From Streptomyces sp. V3I7 (GTDB taxonomy: Bacteria > Actinomycetota > Actinomycetes > Streptomycetales > Streptomycetaceae): 64,000 nt of DNA. This document shows, piece by piece, positions 41,971 to 50,080 of the stretch. Both the position numbers and the translations under genes were made by a program. The notes under the pieces are model-generated. The model made no database searches. It was not told the DNA's origin and saw only the letters and a program-made list of their open reading frames with translations. Within the stretch, counting starts at the first letter, position 1, and each line of letters opens with the position of its first letter. The DNA is taken from contig NZ_JAUSZK010000001.1 of assembly GCF_030817495.1 (NCBI RefSeq), positions 5,790,001-5,854,000 on the forward strand. Direction: 5' to 3'.

Positions 41971-44352
41971 TCAGCGGCGGCCGTTCTTCGAGTCGAGCAG
42001 GCCCGCTCGGCGCAGGGCGTCCGCCATGGCGCTGTTGGCCGGCGGGGGGGACTGCCGCGAGCCGCGGTCGCCGCCGCGGTTCTGGCGCGGCTGGCCCTGC
42101 CTCTGCTGGCGCTGCTGGGGCGGACGGCCGCCGGCGCCGCGCTGCGGCCGCTCCTGTGGCGCGGCCTCGTCGTCGAGGCGCAGCGTGAGCGAGATCCGCT
42201 TGCGGGGGATGTCCACGTCGAGGACCTTCACCTTGACGATGTCGCCGGGCTTCACGACGTCGCGCGGGTCCTTGACGAACGTCTTCGACATCGCGGAGAC
42301 ATGGACCAGCCCGTCCTGATGGACGCCGACGTCCACGAACGCCCCGAAGGCGGCCACGTTCGTGACGACGCCCTCCAGGACCATCCCGGACGACAGGTCG
42401 GCGATCTTCTCGACGCCCTCCTTGAAGGTGGCCGTCTTGAAGGCGGGGCGCGGGTCACGACCCGGCTTCTCCAGCTCCTTGAGGATGTCGGTGACGGTCG
42501 GCAGACCGCACGTCTCGTCCACGAAGTCCGACGCCTTCAGCGACCGCAGCACGCCCGTGTTGCCGACGAGCGCGGCCACTTCCTGCCCGGTGGTCTTCAC
42601 CATGCGGCGCACGACGGGGTACGACTCGGGGTGGACGCTGGAGGAGTCCAGCGGGTCGTCGCCGCCGCGGATGCGGAGGAAGCCCGCGCACTGCTCGAAC
42701 GCCTTCGGGCCCAGCCGGGACACCTTCTTCAGCTCCGCGCGGGAGCGGAACGGCCCGTTCGAGTCGCGGTGCGCCACGATGTTCTCCGCGAGCCCGGAGG
42801 AAATGCCGGACACGCGCGAAAGCAGCGGCACGGACGCCGTGTTGACGTCCACGCCGACGCCGTTCACACAGTCCTCGACCACCGCGTCCAGCGAGCGCGA
42901 CAGCTTCATCTCGGACAGGTCGTGCTGGTACTGGCCGACGCCGATCGACTTCGGGTCGATCTTCACCAGCTCGGCCAGCGGGTCCTGCAGCCGGCGGGCG
43001 ATGGAGACCGCGCCGCGCAGCGACACGTCCATGTCGGGCAGCTCCCGCGACGCGTACGCCGACGCCGAGTACACCGAGGCGCCCGCCTCGGACACCATCA
43101 CCTTGGTGAGGTTCAACTCGGGGTGCCTGTCGATGAGTTCACCGGCGAGCTTGTCCGTCTCGCGGGACGCCGTGCCGTTGCCGATCGCCACCAGCTCGAC
43201 CGCGTGCTCCTTCGCCAGCCGCGCCAGCTTCGCGAGCGCCTCGTCCCACTTGTTGGCCGGGACGTGCGGGTGGATCACATCGGTGGCGACGACCTTGCCG
43301 GTCGCGTCGACCACGGCGACCTTCACTCCCGTACGGAAGCCGGGGTCCAGGCCGAGCGTCGAGCGCGTGCCGGCCGGCGCGGCGAGCAGCAGGTCGCGGA
43401 GGTTGGCGGCGAAGACGCCGACCGCGTCGTCCTCGGCGGCCGTACGCAGCCGCAGGCGCAGGTCGATGCCGAGGTGGACGAGGATGCGGGTGCGCCAGGC
43501 CCAACGGACCGTGTCCGCCAGCCACTTGTCGGCCGAGCGGCCACGGTCGGCGATGCCGAACCTGTGGGCCACGATCCCCTCGTACGAGGAAGGCCCCTCG
43601 GTCGGCTCCTCCGGCTCCAGGACGAGGTCGAGGACCTCCTCCTTCTCGCCGCGCAGCATGGCGAGGACCCGGTGCGAGGGCAGCTCGGTGAACGGCTCGG
43701 CGAAGTCGAAGTAGTCGGCGAACTTGGCGCCCGCCTCCTCCTTGCCCTCCCGCACCTTCGCGGCCAGCCGCCCGCGCACCCACATGCGCTCGCGCAGCTC
43801 GCCGATCAGGTCGGCGTCCTCGGAGAACCGCTCGGTCAGGATCGCCCGCGCGCCGTCCAGCGCCGCCTGCGGATCCGCGACGCCCTTGTCGGCGTCGACG
43901 AAGGCGGCGGCAGCGGCGAGCGGTTCGACCGCCGGGTCGCCGAGCAGCCCGTCCGCCAGCGGCTCAAGACCCGCCTCGCGCGCGATCTGCGCCTTCGTAC
44001 GCCGCTTCGGCTTGTACGGCAGGTAGATGTCCTCGAGCCGCGCCTTGGTCTCGGCGCCCCGGATCCGCGCCTGAAGCTCCTCGGTGAGTTTGCCCTGCTC
44101 GCGCACCGACTCCAGGATCGCCGTCCGGCGCTCCTCCAGCTCGCGCAGATAGCGCAGCCGCTCCTCGAGCGTGCGCAGCTGCGCGTCGTCGAGCATCTCG
44201 GTCGCTTCCTTGCGGTAGCGGGCGATGAAGGGCACCGTCGAACCGCCGTCGAGCAGCTCCACCGCGGCCTTCACCTGCCGCTCCCGTACGCCCAGCTCCG
44301 CGGCGATCCTGCCTTCGATGGACCCTACTTCGAGGGACTCGGGTGTCGTCAC
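41971..44352 (-). CDS. tex: Tex family RNA-binding protein
   Basis: 793 aa, close to the usual Tex length. Order: N-terminal helical Tex region ([19 protein letters not shown]), YqgF-like RNase H fold (about 320-440; [17 protein letters not shown]), helix-hairpin-helix motifs (about 490-560; [15 protein letters not shown]), and an S1 domain (about 640-710; [20 protein letters not shown]). The tail past 715 is Arg/Gln/Pro-rich and disordered. Tex binds RNA and interacts with transcription in other bacteria. GTG 44352 gives the family's short N-terminus. Divergent from the GlxA-type regulator. Confidence 0.93.
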   Translation of the reverse strand: MTTPESLEVGSIEGRIAAELGVRERQVKAAVELLDGGSTVPFIARYRKEATEMLDDAQLRTLEERLRYLRELEERRTAILESVREQGKLTEELQARIRGAETKARLEDIYLPYKPKRRTKAQIAREAGLEPLADGLLGDPAVEPLAAAAAFVDADKGVADPQAALDGARAILTERFSEDADLIGELRERMWVRGRLAAKVREGKEEAGAKFADYFDFAEPFTELPSHRVLAMLRGEKEEVLDLVLEPEEPTEGPSSYEGIVAHRFGIADRGRSADKWLADTVRWAWRTRILVHLGIDLRLRLRTAAEDDAVGVFAANLRDLLLAAPAGTRSTLGLDPGFRTGVKVAVVDATGKVVATDVIHPHVPANKWDEALAKLARLAKEHAVELVAIGNGTASRETDKLAGELIDRHPELNLTKVMVSEAGASVYSASAYASRELPDMDVSLRGAVSIARRLQDPLAELVKIDPKSIGVGQYQHDLSEMKLSRSLDAVVEDCVNGVGVDVNTASVPLLSRVSGISSGLAENIVAHRDSNGPFRSRAELKKVSRLGPKAFEQCAGFLRIRGGDDPLDSSSVHPESYPVVRRMVKTTGQEVAALVGNTGVLRSLKASDFVDETCGLPTVTDILKELEKPGRDPRPAFKTATFKEGVEKIADLSSGMVLEGVVTNVAAFGAFVDVGVHQDGLVHVSAMSKTFVKDPRDVVKPGDIVKVKVLDVDIPRKRISLTLRLDDEAAPQERPQRGAGGRPPQQRQQRQGQPRQNRGGDRGSRQSPPPANSAMADALRRAGLLDSKNGRR

Positions 44353-44510
44353 GATCCCGTACCGCCTTCTCCACTCAGGTTGCGCGGCAATTGTGGCAGG
44401 TGGCACGGACAATCGGGTTCAGGGCACCGCCATGGCACCGAACTGTCGTGGCGGAAAAGGTGGGGAACCCGTCATTGCGGCCATCCGCGGGCCCGCGAAG
44501 AATCGAACCC

Positions 44511-45470
44511 ATGGCGCAACGAACCGTTCTCGTCGTCCTCTTCGACGGCGTCCAGACCCTGGACGTCACGGGCCCGTCGGAGGTCTTCGCGGGCGCCGAG
44601 CACCACACGCCGGGCAGCTACCGCATCCGTACGGCCTCCCTCGACGGCGGCCCCGTCCGCAGCTCCAGCGGGCTCACCCTCGTACCGGACCAGGTCCTCA
44701 CGGACGCGTCCGACCCGCACACGCTGATCGTGCCCGGCGGGCAGGGCACGCGCCGGTTCGACCCGCGGCTGACCGACTGGCTGCGCGAGCACGGACCCCG
44801 CGCCGAGCGGCTGGTCTCCGTGTGCACCGGGGCGATCCTGCTCGCGGCGGCCGGTCTGCTCGACGGGCGGCGCGTCACGACGCACTGGGCGTACTGCGAC
44901 AAACTCGCGCGGGACCACCCCGCCGTCGAGGTCGACCCCGACCCCATCTACGTGCGCGACGGACATGTGGCCACGTCGGCCGGTGTCACCTCGGGCATCG
45001 ACCTCGCGCTCGCCCTGGTCGAGGAGGACCTGGGACGGGACACCGCCCTCACCATCGCCCGTCACCTGGTGGTCTTTCTCCGCCGGCCCGGCAACCAGGC
45101 CCAGTTCAGCGCCCAGCTCGCCGCGCAGACCGCACGGCGCGAGCCGCTGCGCGAGGTCCAGCAGTGGATCACCGAGCACCCGCACGGCGATCTGAGCGTC
45201 GAGTCGCTCGCCGCCCGCGCCCTGCTCTCACCCCGCCACTTCGCCCGGTCCTTCCAGGCCGAGACCGGCATGACGCCCGGCCGCTACGTCGACCGGGTCC
45301 GCCTCGAACACGCCCGGCGGCTCCTGGAGGACACCGCCGACGGCATCGAACAGATCTCCCGGGCCAGCGGCTACGGCACACCCGAGGCCATGCGGCGCGC
45401 GTTCGTCCGGACGCTCGGCGCAGCCCCGGCCGAGTACCGGCGCCGCTTCCGCCCCGCCGCCGCCCACTGA
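44511..45470 (+). CDS. GlxA-type regulator (DJ-1/PfpI + AraC)
   Basis: 319 aa. The N-terminal DJ-1/PfpI-like domain (about 1-180) has LVVLFDGVQTLDVTGPSEVF and ERLVSVCTGAILLAAAGLL. The C-terminal AraC HTH (about 220-315) has LSVESLAARALLSPRHFARS and ISRASGYGTPEAMRRAF. Such regulators sense a ligand with the first domain. ATG 44511 is seven bases after AAGAAT, possibly a -10. It sits 36 bases before a DJ-1/PfpI gene and likely shares its ligand or transcript. Confidence 0.92.
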   Translation: MAQRTVLVVLFDGVQTLDVTGPSEVFAGAEHHTPGSYRIRTASLDGGPVRSSSGLTLVPDQVLTDASDPHTLIVPGGQGTRRFDPRLTDWLREHGPRAERLVSVCTGAILLAAAGLLDGRRVTTHWAYCDKLARDHPAVEVDPDPIYVRDGHVATSAGVTSGIDLALALVEEDLGRDTALTIARHLVVFLRRPGNQAQFSAQLAAQTARREPLREVQQWITEHPHGDLSVESLAARALLSPRHFARSFQAETGMTPGRYVDRVRLEHARRLLEDTADGIEQISRASGYGTPEAMRRAFVRTLGAAPAEYRRRFRPAAAH

Positions 45471-45506
45471 ACTTCCGTCCCGATACCGCCCGTTGAAAGG
45501 CCAGCC

Positions 45507-46149
45507 ATGCAGATCGCCATCCTCGTCTACGACGGTTTCACCGCCCTCGATGTCGTCGGCCCGTACGAGATGCTGTCCCGTCTCCCGGACGCGGAGCCCG
45601 TGTTCGTCGCCGAGAAGGCCGGACCCGTCCGCACGGAAACCGGGTTCCTCGCCGTCACCGCCGACAAGTCCCTGGCCGAGGTGCCCAGCCCCGACATCGT
45701 GGTGGTGTCCGGCGGCCCGGGGCAGAGTGAACTGATGGACCACGCGCCCCTGCTGGACTGGCTGCGCGCCGCCGACGCCACCAGCACCTGGACGACGTCC
45801 GTCTGCTCCGGCTCCCTGCTGCTCGCCGCCGCCGGTCTCCTGGAGGGGCGCCGCGCGACCTCGCACTGGCTGGCCCTCGACCAGCTGTCGCGGTTCGGCG
45901 CGCGCCCGACCGGCGAACGCGTCGTGTTCGACGGCAAGTACGTCACCGCGGCCGGGGTCTCCTCCGGCATCGATGGCGCTCGCGCTCGTCGGCCGGATCG
46001 CGGGCGACGACCACGCCCGGGCCGTCCAGCTGGGCACCGAGTACGACCCGCAGCCGCCCTACGACTCGGGCTCGCCGCTCAAGGCGCCCGCGCACCTCGT
46101 CGAAGTGCTGCGCGCGCGGAGCCGCTTCATCCTGACGCGGTCCAGCTGA
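45507..46149 (+). pseudogene. DJ-1/PfpI family protein, frameshifted
   Basis: The first 156 codons encode a DJ-1/PfpI protein resembling isonitrile hydratase: ILVYDGFTALDVVGPYEML, VVVSGGPGQSELM and TTSVCSGSLLLAAAGLL with the nucleophilic Cys. At about 45973 the frame changes: GGCATCGATGGCGCT stands where GGC ATC GAC ATG GCG CTC is expected, a loss of two bases. The +1 frame continues as MALALVGRIAGDDHARAVQL to TGA 46147-46149, restoring a 214-aa protein. In the original frame translation runs on out of family. It is either a recent mutation or a sequencing error. GAAAGG precedes ATG by six bases. Its end overlaps the convergent enoyl-CoA hydratase gene by 23 bases. Confidence 0.85.
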
Positions 46150-46876
46150 ACCGTGGCTGCCGGCGCTCCAGGAACGCGGTGACGCCCTCCTCGGTGTCCC
46201 CGGCGTCGCGGGCCTGGTCCGTCCAGTGGGCGTCGCGGTCCGTGCGGCCGTTCGCGAACTCCTTGGCGGCGGCCTGCGTCAGCTGGGACCGGGAGACCAG
46301 GACCCGGGTGAACTCCGCGACGCGCTTGCCCAGTTCGCCCTCCGGCAGCACCTCGTCGACCAGGCCCGTGCGCAGCGCCCGCTCGGTGTCGATCAACTCG
46401 CCCGAGAACAGCAGGAACTTAGCGGTGGCCGGACCCACGAGCGAGACCAGCCGACGGGTGGAGGACGCCGGGTAGACGATGCCGAGCTTCGCGGGCGTCA
46501 CCCCGAACAACGCCCCCGCCTCGGCGAACCGCAGATCGCAGGCCGCCGCGAGCTGCGAGCCACCGCCCACGCAGTGACCGCGCACGGCCGCCAGCGTCGG
46601 CTTCGGGAACGCGGCGAGCGCCTCCTCGGCGCGCACGGCGAGCCCCTGCGCCTCCTCCGGTGAGCCCTGGAGCGTGGAGATGTCCGCGCCGGCGCAGAAG
46701 GTCGCGCCCTCACCGGTGAGCACCAGCGCCCGTACGTCCGGATCGGCGGCCAGCGTGTCCAGCAGCGGCGGCAGCGACCGCCACATCGCGGCCGTCATGG
46801 CGTTGCGCTTGGCCGGGTGGTGGACGACCACGGTGGCGACCGAGTCGGTGACGTCGTGCAGCAGCTGGGGCTCCAT
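46127..46876 (-). CDS. Enoyl-CoA hydratase/isomerase family protein
   Basis: 249 aa crotonase. VVVHHPAKRNAMTAAMW starts the fold, GEGATFCAGADISTLQG and VRGHCVGGGSQLAAACDL give the oxyanion hole. The Glu position used for hydration (GIVYPASSTRRL region) is not the usual EVxLG, so another crotonase reaction is possible. ATG 46876 follows the -10 TAGCAT by seven bases (leaderless). It overlaps the frameshifted PfpI gene end to end. Confidence 0.88.
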   Translation of the reverse strand: MEPQLLHDVTDSVATVVVHHPAKRNAMTAAMWRSLPPLLDTLAADPDVRALVLTGEGATFCAGADISTLQGSPEEAQGLAVRAEEALAAFPKPTLAAVRGHCVGGGSQLAAACDLRFAEAGALFGVTPAKLGIVYPASSTRRLVSLVGPATAKFLLFSGELIDTERALRTGLVDEVLPEGELGKRVAEFTRVLVSRSQLTQAAAKEFANGRTDRDAHWTDQARDAGDTEEGVTAFLERRQPRFSWTASG

Positions 46877-46883
46877 GCGCGGG

Positions 46884-46889
46884 ATGCTA
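46884..46889 (-). promoter_or_regulatory. -10 element, likely leaderless start
   Basis: TAGCAT on the minus strand, seven bases before the start at 46876. Confidence 0.5.
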
Positions 46890-47144
46890 TCCGCCCGGCG
46901 GTGCGGCCCCGCCGGGCGGCCGGCCGCCGGTGAAATGGACGGGACCGTCAAACCCGTACAACCCGAATAGTTCGCGAAGTCGGCGCGGCGGGGACAGGAG
47001 CAGTCCCACAACTGACCTTGTCATACGCCAACGGTCAGAAGCGCTCGATAACAGCTGACTTCTGTTCAGTCGTCCGGAGCGGACGGCGTCGTTACCAACA
47101 CTCGACGTGTGGGGACAATCGAGCGCAAGGGTGGCGACCGGACG

Positions 47145-47639
47145 ATGGACAACCACGGGCGCGGGGACGGCTCGCGCCCAGAGGAAGGCGGCCGGCGGCC
47201 GCCGGATCCGCTGCCGTACGAGGGAGTCTGGCGGTTCACCGCCCCGGCCGTGGAGGCCTCGGTCCCGCAGGCGCGGCACGCGGTACGGGACCTGCTGATG
47301 CGCCAGGGCGTCCCGGTCTCGGACGACACCGTCCACGGTCTTCTGCTGATCATCTCCGAACTGGTCACCAACGCGGTCCGGCACGCGGCCCTGCTGTCGC
47401 CGATGCTCGCCGTGGAGGTCGCCGTCGGCGCCGAGTGGGTGCGGGTCTCGGTGGAGGACAACCACCCCTACCGCCCCACCGCCCTGGAGGCCGACCACGG
47501 CCAGACCGGCGGGCGCGGACTGCTCCTGGTGCGCGAGGTGGCGCGGGAGGCGGGCGGCGTCATCGACGTGGAGCACACGGCGAGCGGCGGCAAGGTGATC
47601 TGGGCCGCCCTGCCGCTCAAGCCGGTCCGGCTGGTGTGA
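47145..47639 (+). CDS. ATP-binding anti-sigma-factor-like protein (HATPase)
   Basis: 164 aa, single GHKL ATPase domain of the RsbW-like kind that is abundant in Streptomyces. ISELVTNAVRHA is the N box, VSVEDNHP the G1-like segment and GGRGLLLVREVARE the G2 box. These proteins usually bind or phosphorylate anti-anti-sigma partners. No partner gene is adjacent. ATG 47145 is chosen; GTG 47109 would add 12 residues. A hairpin terminator follows. Confidence 0.85.
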   Translation: MDNHGRGDGSRPEEGGRRPPDPLPYEGVWRFTAPAVEASVPQARHAVRDLLMRQGVPVSDDTVHGLLLIISELVTNAVRHAALLSPMLAVEVAVGAEWVRVSVEDNHPYRPTALEADHGQTGGRGLLLVREVAREAGGVIDVEHTASGGKVIWAALPLKPVRLV

Positions 47640-47699
47640 CGGTTCTGCCGAGCGGCTGTGAGCGTCCTGTCCGGAAGGCTCCGGCCGCCGAGACGCGAA

Positions 47700-47731
47700 A
47701 CAGCCGGGCGGCAGCACGCTCGCCCGGCTGT
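47700..47731. terminator. Bidirectional terminator
   Basis: ACAGCCGGGCG pairs with CGCCCGGCTGT around ten bases, between the convergent HATPase and idi genes. Confidence 0.8.
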
Positions 47732-47742
47732 CCCTACGTCTC

Positions 47743-48336
47743 TCACCAGCCCGCGGACTGTCCCGTCAGTTCCCTGATGGCCGGGCGGGCGGAGTCCAGC
47801 ACGGTCATGAACCACGCGGAGAAGGTGTCGCGCGCGTGGCGCTCGGCCAGCTCGGCCGGCGTGGCGAAGACGGTCGCCCCGACCTCCTCCGGGTCCGGCG
47901 CGAGCGGGGACTGCACCAGGCCGACGAACAGGTGGTTGTACTCCTGCTCGACCAGGCCCGACGCCGGGTCCGGGTGGTTGTAGCGGACCGTCCCGGCCTC
48001 GGCGAGCAGCGATGGGGAGACCCCGAGCTCCTCGTACGTCCGCCGGGCCGCGGCCGCGAAGGGGGCCTCACCGGGGTAGGGGTGGCCGCAGCAGGTGTTG
48101 GACCACACGCCGGGGGAGTGGTACTTGCCCAGGGCGCGCTGCTGGAGCAGCAGCCGCCCCTGCTCGTCGAAGAGGAACACGGAGAACGCGCGGTGCAGCC
48201 TGCCTGGTGGCTGGTGGGCGGAGAGCTTCTCCGCAGTGCCGATCGTCACACCGTTCTCGTCGACCAGTTCCAGCAAAATCGCGTCTGCGGCGCCGTTCGA
48301 CGAGCTGTGCGTCGCGGTGGCAGGTGTGATCGGCAT
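47743..48336 (-). CDS. idi: Isopentenyl-diphosphate delta-isomerase type 1
   Basis: 197 aa Nudix-fold enzyme that interconverts IPP and DMAPP. Conserved active-site parts are seen: WSNTCCGHPYPGE with the catalytic Cys and metal-binding His, RRTYEELGVSP with the Nudix Glu pair, and EQEYNHLFVG with the second catalytic Glu. ATG 48336 has GAAGG six bases upstream; ATG 48342 is too close to it. It supplies prenyl precursors and lies about 9 kb from the hopanoid operon, which consumes them. Confidence 0.94.
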   Translation of the reverse strand: MPITPATATHSSSNGAADAILLELVDENGVTIGTAEKLSAHQPPGRLHRAFSVFLFDEQGRLLLQQRALGKYHSPGVWSNTCCGHPYPGEAPFAAAARRTYEELGVSPSLLAEAGTVRYNHPDPASGLVEQEYNHLFVGLVQSPLAPDPEEVGATVFATPAELAERHARDTFSAWFMTVLDSARPAIRELTGQSAGW

Positions 48337-48651
48337 ACCCATCCTTCGCTTCGGTCTTCGCACCCCAAGTCTGCCGCACGAATCCGGCACGCCCGGTACT
48401 TCGCCATGCCGTCCGCATGTCCCGCGCGCGGCGCGGTCCGGGCAGGCCCGGGCGGCCCACCGGAAGAGGGGACCTGGAAGGTGATCATGCCCCGTACCTG
48501 GGACGGGGAACCGCTCAGGTGCAGGAGGAGGGGGCGCGGGCGCGCGACAGGTCGCATTCGATCGGCGGACGGCGCACGCGCTCGCGTCAGCGCCCCCTGG
48601 CTCGTCCGCAACGAAGCCCCGCAGGCGCGCCCGCCCCGCAGGCGCGCCCGC
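48337..48651. other. Intergenic region with 17-bp tandem repeat
   Basis: No gene supported. It must hold the idi promoter. At 48617-48633 and 48634-48650 a perfect 17-bp tandem repeat (CCCCGCAGGCGCGCCCG) lies directly after the cation-efflux gene stop. Confidence 0.55.
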
Positions 48652-49593
48652 TCAGTGGCACAACCGCGCCTCGTGCTCCGCGTGCCCGCCCGGCTCCAGC
48701 TGGAAGGTGCAGTGCTCCACGTCGAAGTGGTCGCCCAGGCAGCCCTGGAGTTCGTGCAGCATCTTCTCGTGGCCCGTGGCGTTCAGGACGTCCGAGCGCA
48801 CGACCACATGAACGGACAGCACCGGCAGACCCGAGGTGATCGTCCAGGCGTGCAGATCGTGGACGTCCTCCACCCCGTCGAGCGCCAGGAGGTGTGCTCG
48901 TACCTCGGCCATGTCGACATGCTTGGGGGCCGCCTCCAGCAGGACGTCGAGCGTCTCGCGCAGCAGCTTCACCGTGCGCGGCACGATCATGAGGCCGATC
49001 ACCAGCGAGGCGATCGGGTCGGCGGCCTGCCAGCCCGTGGCCAGGATCACCGCTGCCGAGATCAGTACCGCCACCGAGCCCAGCGCGTCCGCGGCCACCT
49101 CCAGGAACGCACCGCGCACGTTCAGGCTGTCCTTCTGGCCGCGCATCAGCAGCGTGAGCGAGATCATGTTCGCGACCAGGCCGAACGCACCGAACGCGAT
49201 CATCAGCCCGCCCCGGGTGTCGGCCGGCGCGAAGAACCGCTCGACCGCCTCGAACAGGACGTAGCCACCGACGCCGAGCAGCAGCAGGCAGTTGGCGAGC
49301 GCGGCGAGGATCTCCGCCCGCGCGAACCCGAACGTGCGGTGGGTGCTCGGCGGCAGGTTGGCGAAGTGGATGGCGAGCAGGGCCATGCCCAGGCCCAGCG
49401 CGTCCGTCGCCATGTGCGCGGCGTCCGCGATCAGGGCCAGCGAGTCGGCGGCCACCCCGCCGATGACCTCGGCCACCATGACGGCGACCGTGATCGCCAG
49501 CGCGGCCCGCAGCCTGCCCCGGTACGCGGCGGCCGCCGTACCCGAGGCGGGTACGTGCGTGTGCGTGTGACCGTGGTCGTGCCCGGCCCCCAT
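48652..49593 (-). CDS. Cation diffusion facilitator (zinc-type) transporter
   Basis: 313 aa CDF antiporter with six membrane segments. DSLALIADAAHMATDALGL carries the membrane metal-site acids/His (TM2), and the matching site in TM5 is LEVAADALGSVAVL. The His-rich N-terminus HDHGHTHTHV is typical of zinc or cobalt exporters. The C-terminal cytoplasmic domain includes VHDLHAWTITSGL. GGAGG precedes ATG 49593 by nine bases. The metal is probably zinc (family knowledge). Confidence 0.9.
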   Translation of the reverse strand: MGAGHDHGHTHTHVPASGTAAAAYRGRLRAALAITVAVMVAEVIGGVAADSLALIADAAHMATDALGLGMALLAIHFANLPPSTHRTFGFARAEILAALANCLLLLGVGGYVLFEAVERFFAPADTRGGLMIAFGAFGLVANMISLTLLMRGQKDSLNVRGAFLEVAADALGSVAVLISAAVILATGWQAADPIASLVIGLMIVPRTVKLLRETLDVLLEAAPKHVDMAEVRAHLLALDGVEDVHDLHAWTITSGLPVLSVHVVVRSDVLNATGHEKMLHELQGCLGDHFDVEHCTFQLEPGGHAEHEARLCH

Positions 49594-49936
49594 GGACACC
49601 GCCCTCCTGTGATTCGGCCGATACTCCCGGGAGCACCGTTGCAGGTAACTCTTCTCCCGGATCACAGTGAACTACGCGCGCGGGGCACCCGGCAACGCGG
49701 CACTGAACACCGTTGTCATATGGCCTGACCTGCGGAAACAATCCCAGGTCAGCGCGGTGCGGAGGACGCCGTGTCCACCTGGGGGAGGAGGCGGCCACGA
49801 CCGCCCGTCCTGTGCCGATGCCGCGGGACGTATGCCCCATGTCCACGATGCCCGGGATGGCGGCACGGTTTGTGGGGCGGGCCCCGCATCACCCATGATG
49901 ATCGCGGCAGAGGTCGCGGGACAGACCCCGTCGACG

Positions 49937-49958
49937 GGGCCGTGAACGGGTGGTGAAC
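49937..49958 (-). promoter_or_regulatory. PHO-box-like direct repeat (PhoP site candidate)
   Basis: Read on the minus strand: GTTCACCACCC followed directly by GTTCACGGCCC. These are two 11-nt units with the GTTCACC core known for Streptomyces PhoP boxes. It overlaps the -35 zone of the putative promoter of the 50081 operon. Confidence 0.6.
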
Positions 49959-49978
49959 GCAACCTTCCGGGCATCCGA

Positions 49979-49984
49979 TAGCCT
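49979..49984 (+). promoter_or_regulatory. Putative -10 of the envelope-polymer operon
   Basis: TAGCCT, 97 bases before the TTG start at 50081. Its -35 zone falls on the PHO-box-like repeat, which fits an activator-dependent promoter. Confidence 0.4.
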
Positions 49985-50080
49985 CTGCCGGATGCCGCCC
50001 GGGTGCCACGGGCCAGCGGCGTACCCCATTCATGCAGACGACCGGCGCAGGTGCGTCGGCACCCAGGGAGTGAGTTTCGG

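Larger units (their letters stand above)
49594..50080. other. 487-bp intergenic region with regulatory signals
   Basis: No convincing gene. It contains an inverted repeat CTGACCT/AGGTCAG at 49725-49731 and 49746-49752, a palindrome CCCCGTCGACGGGG at about 49926-49939, the PHO-box-like repeat (49937-49958) and a -10 candidate at 49979. Confidence 0.6.
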
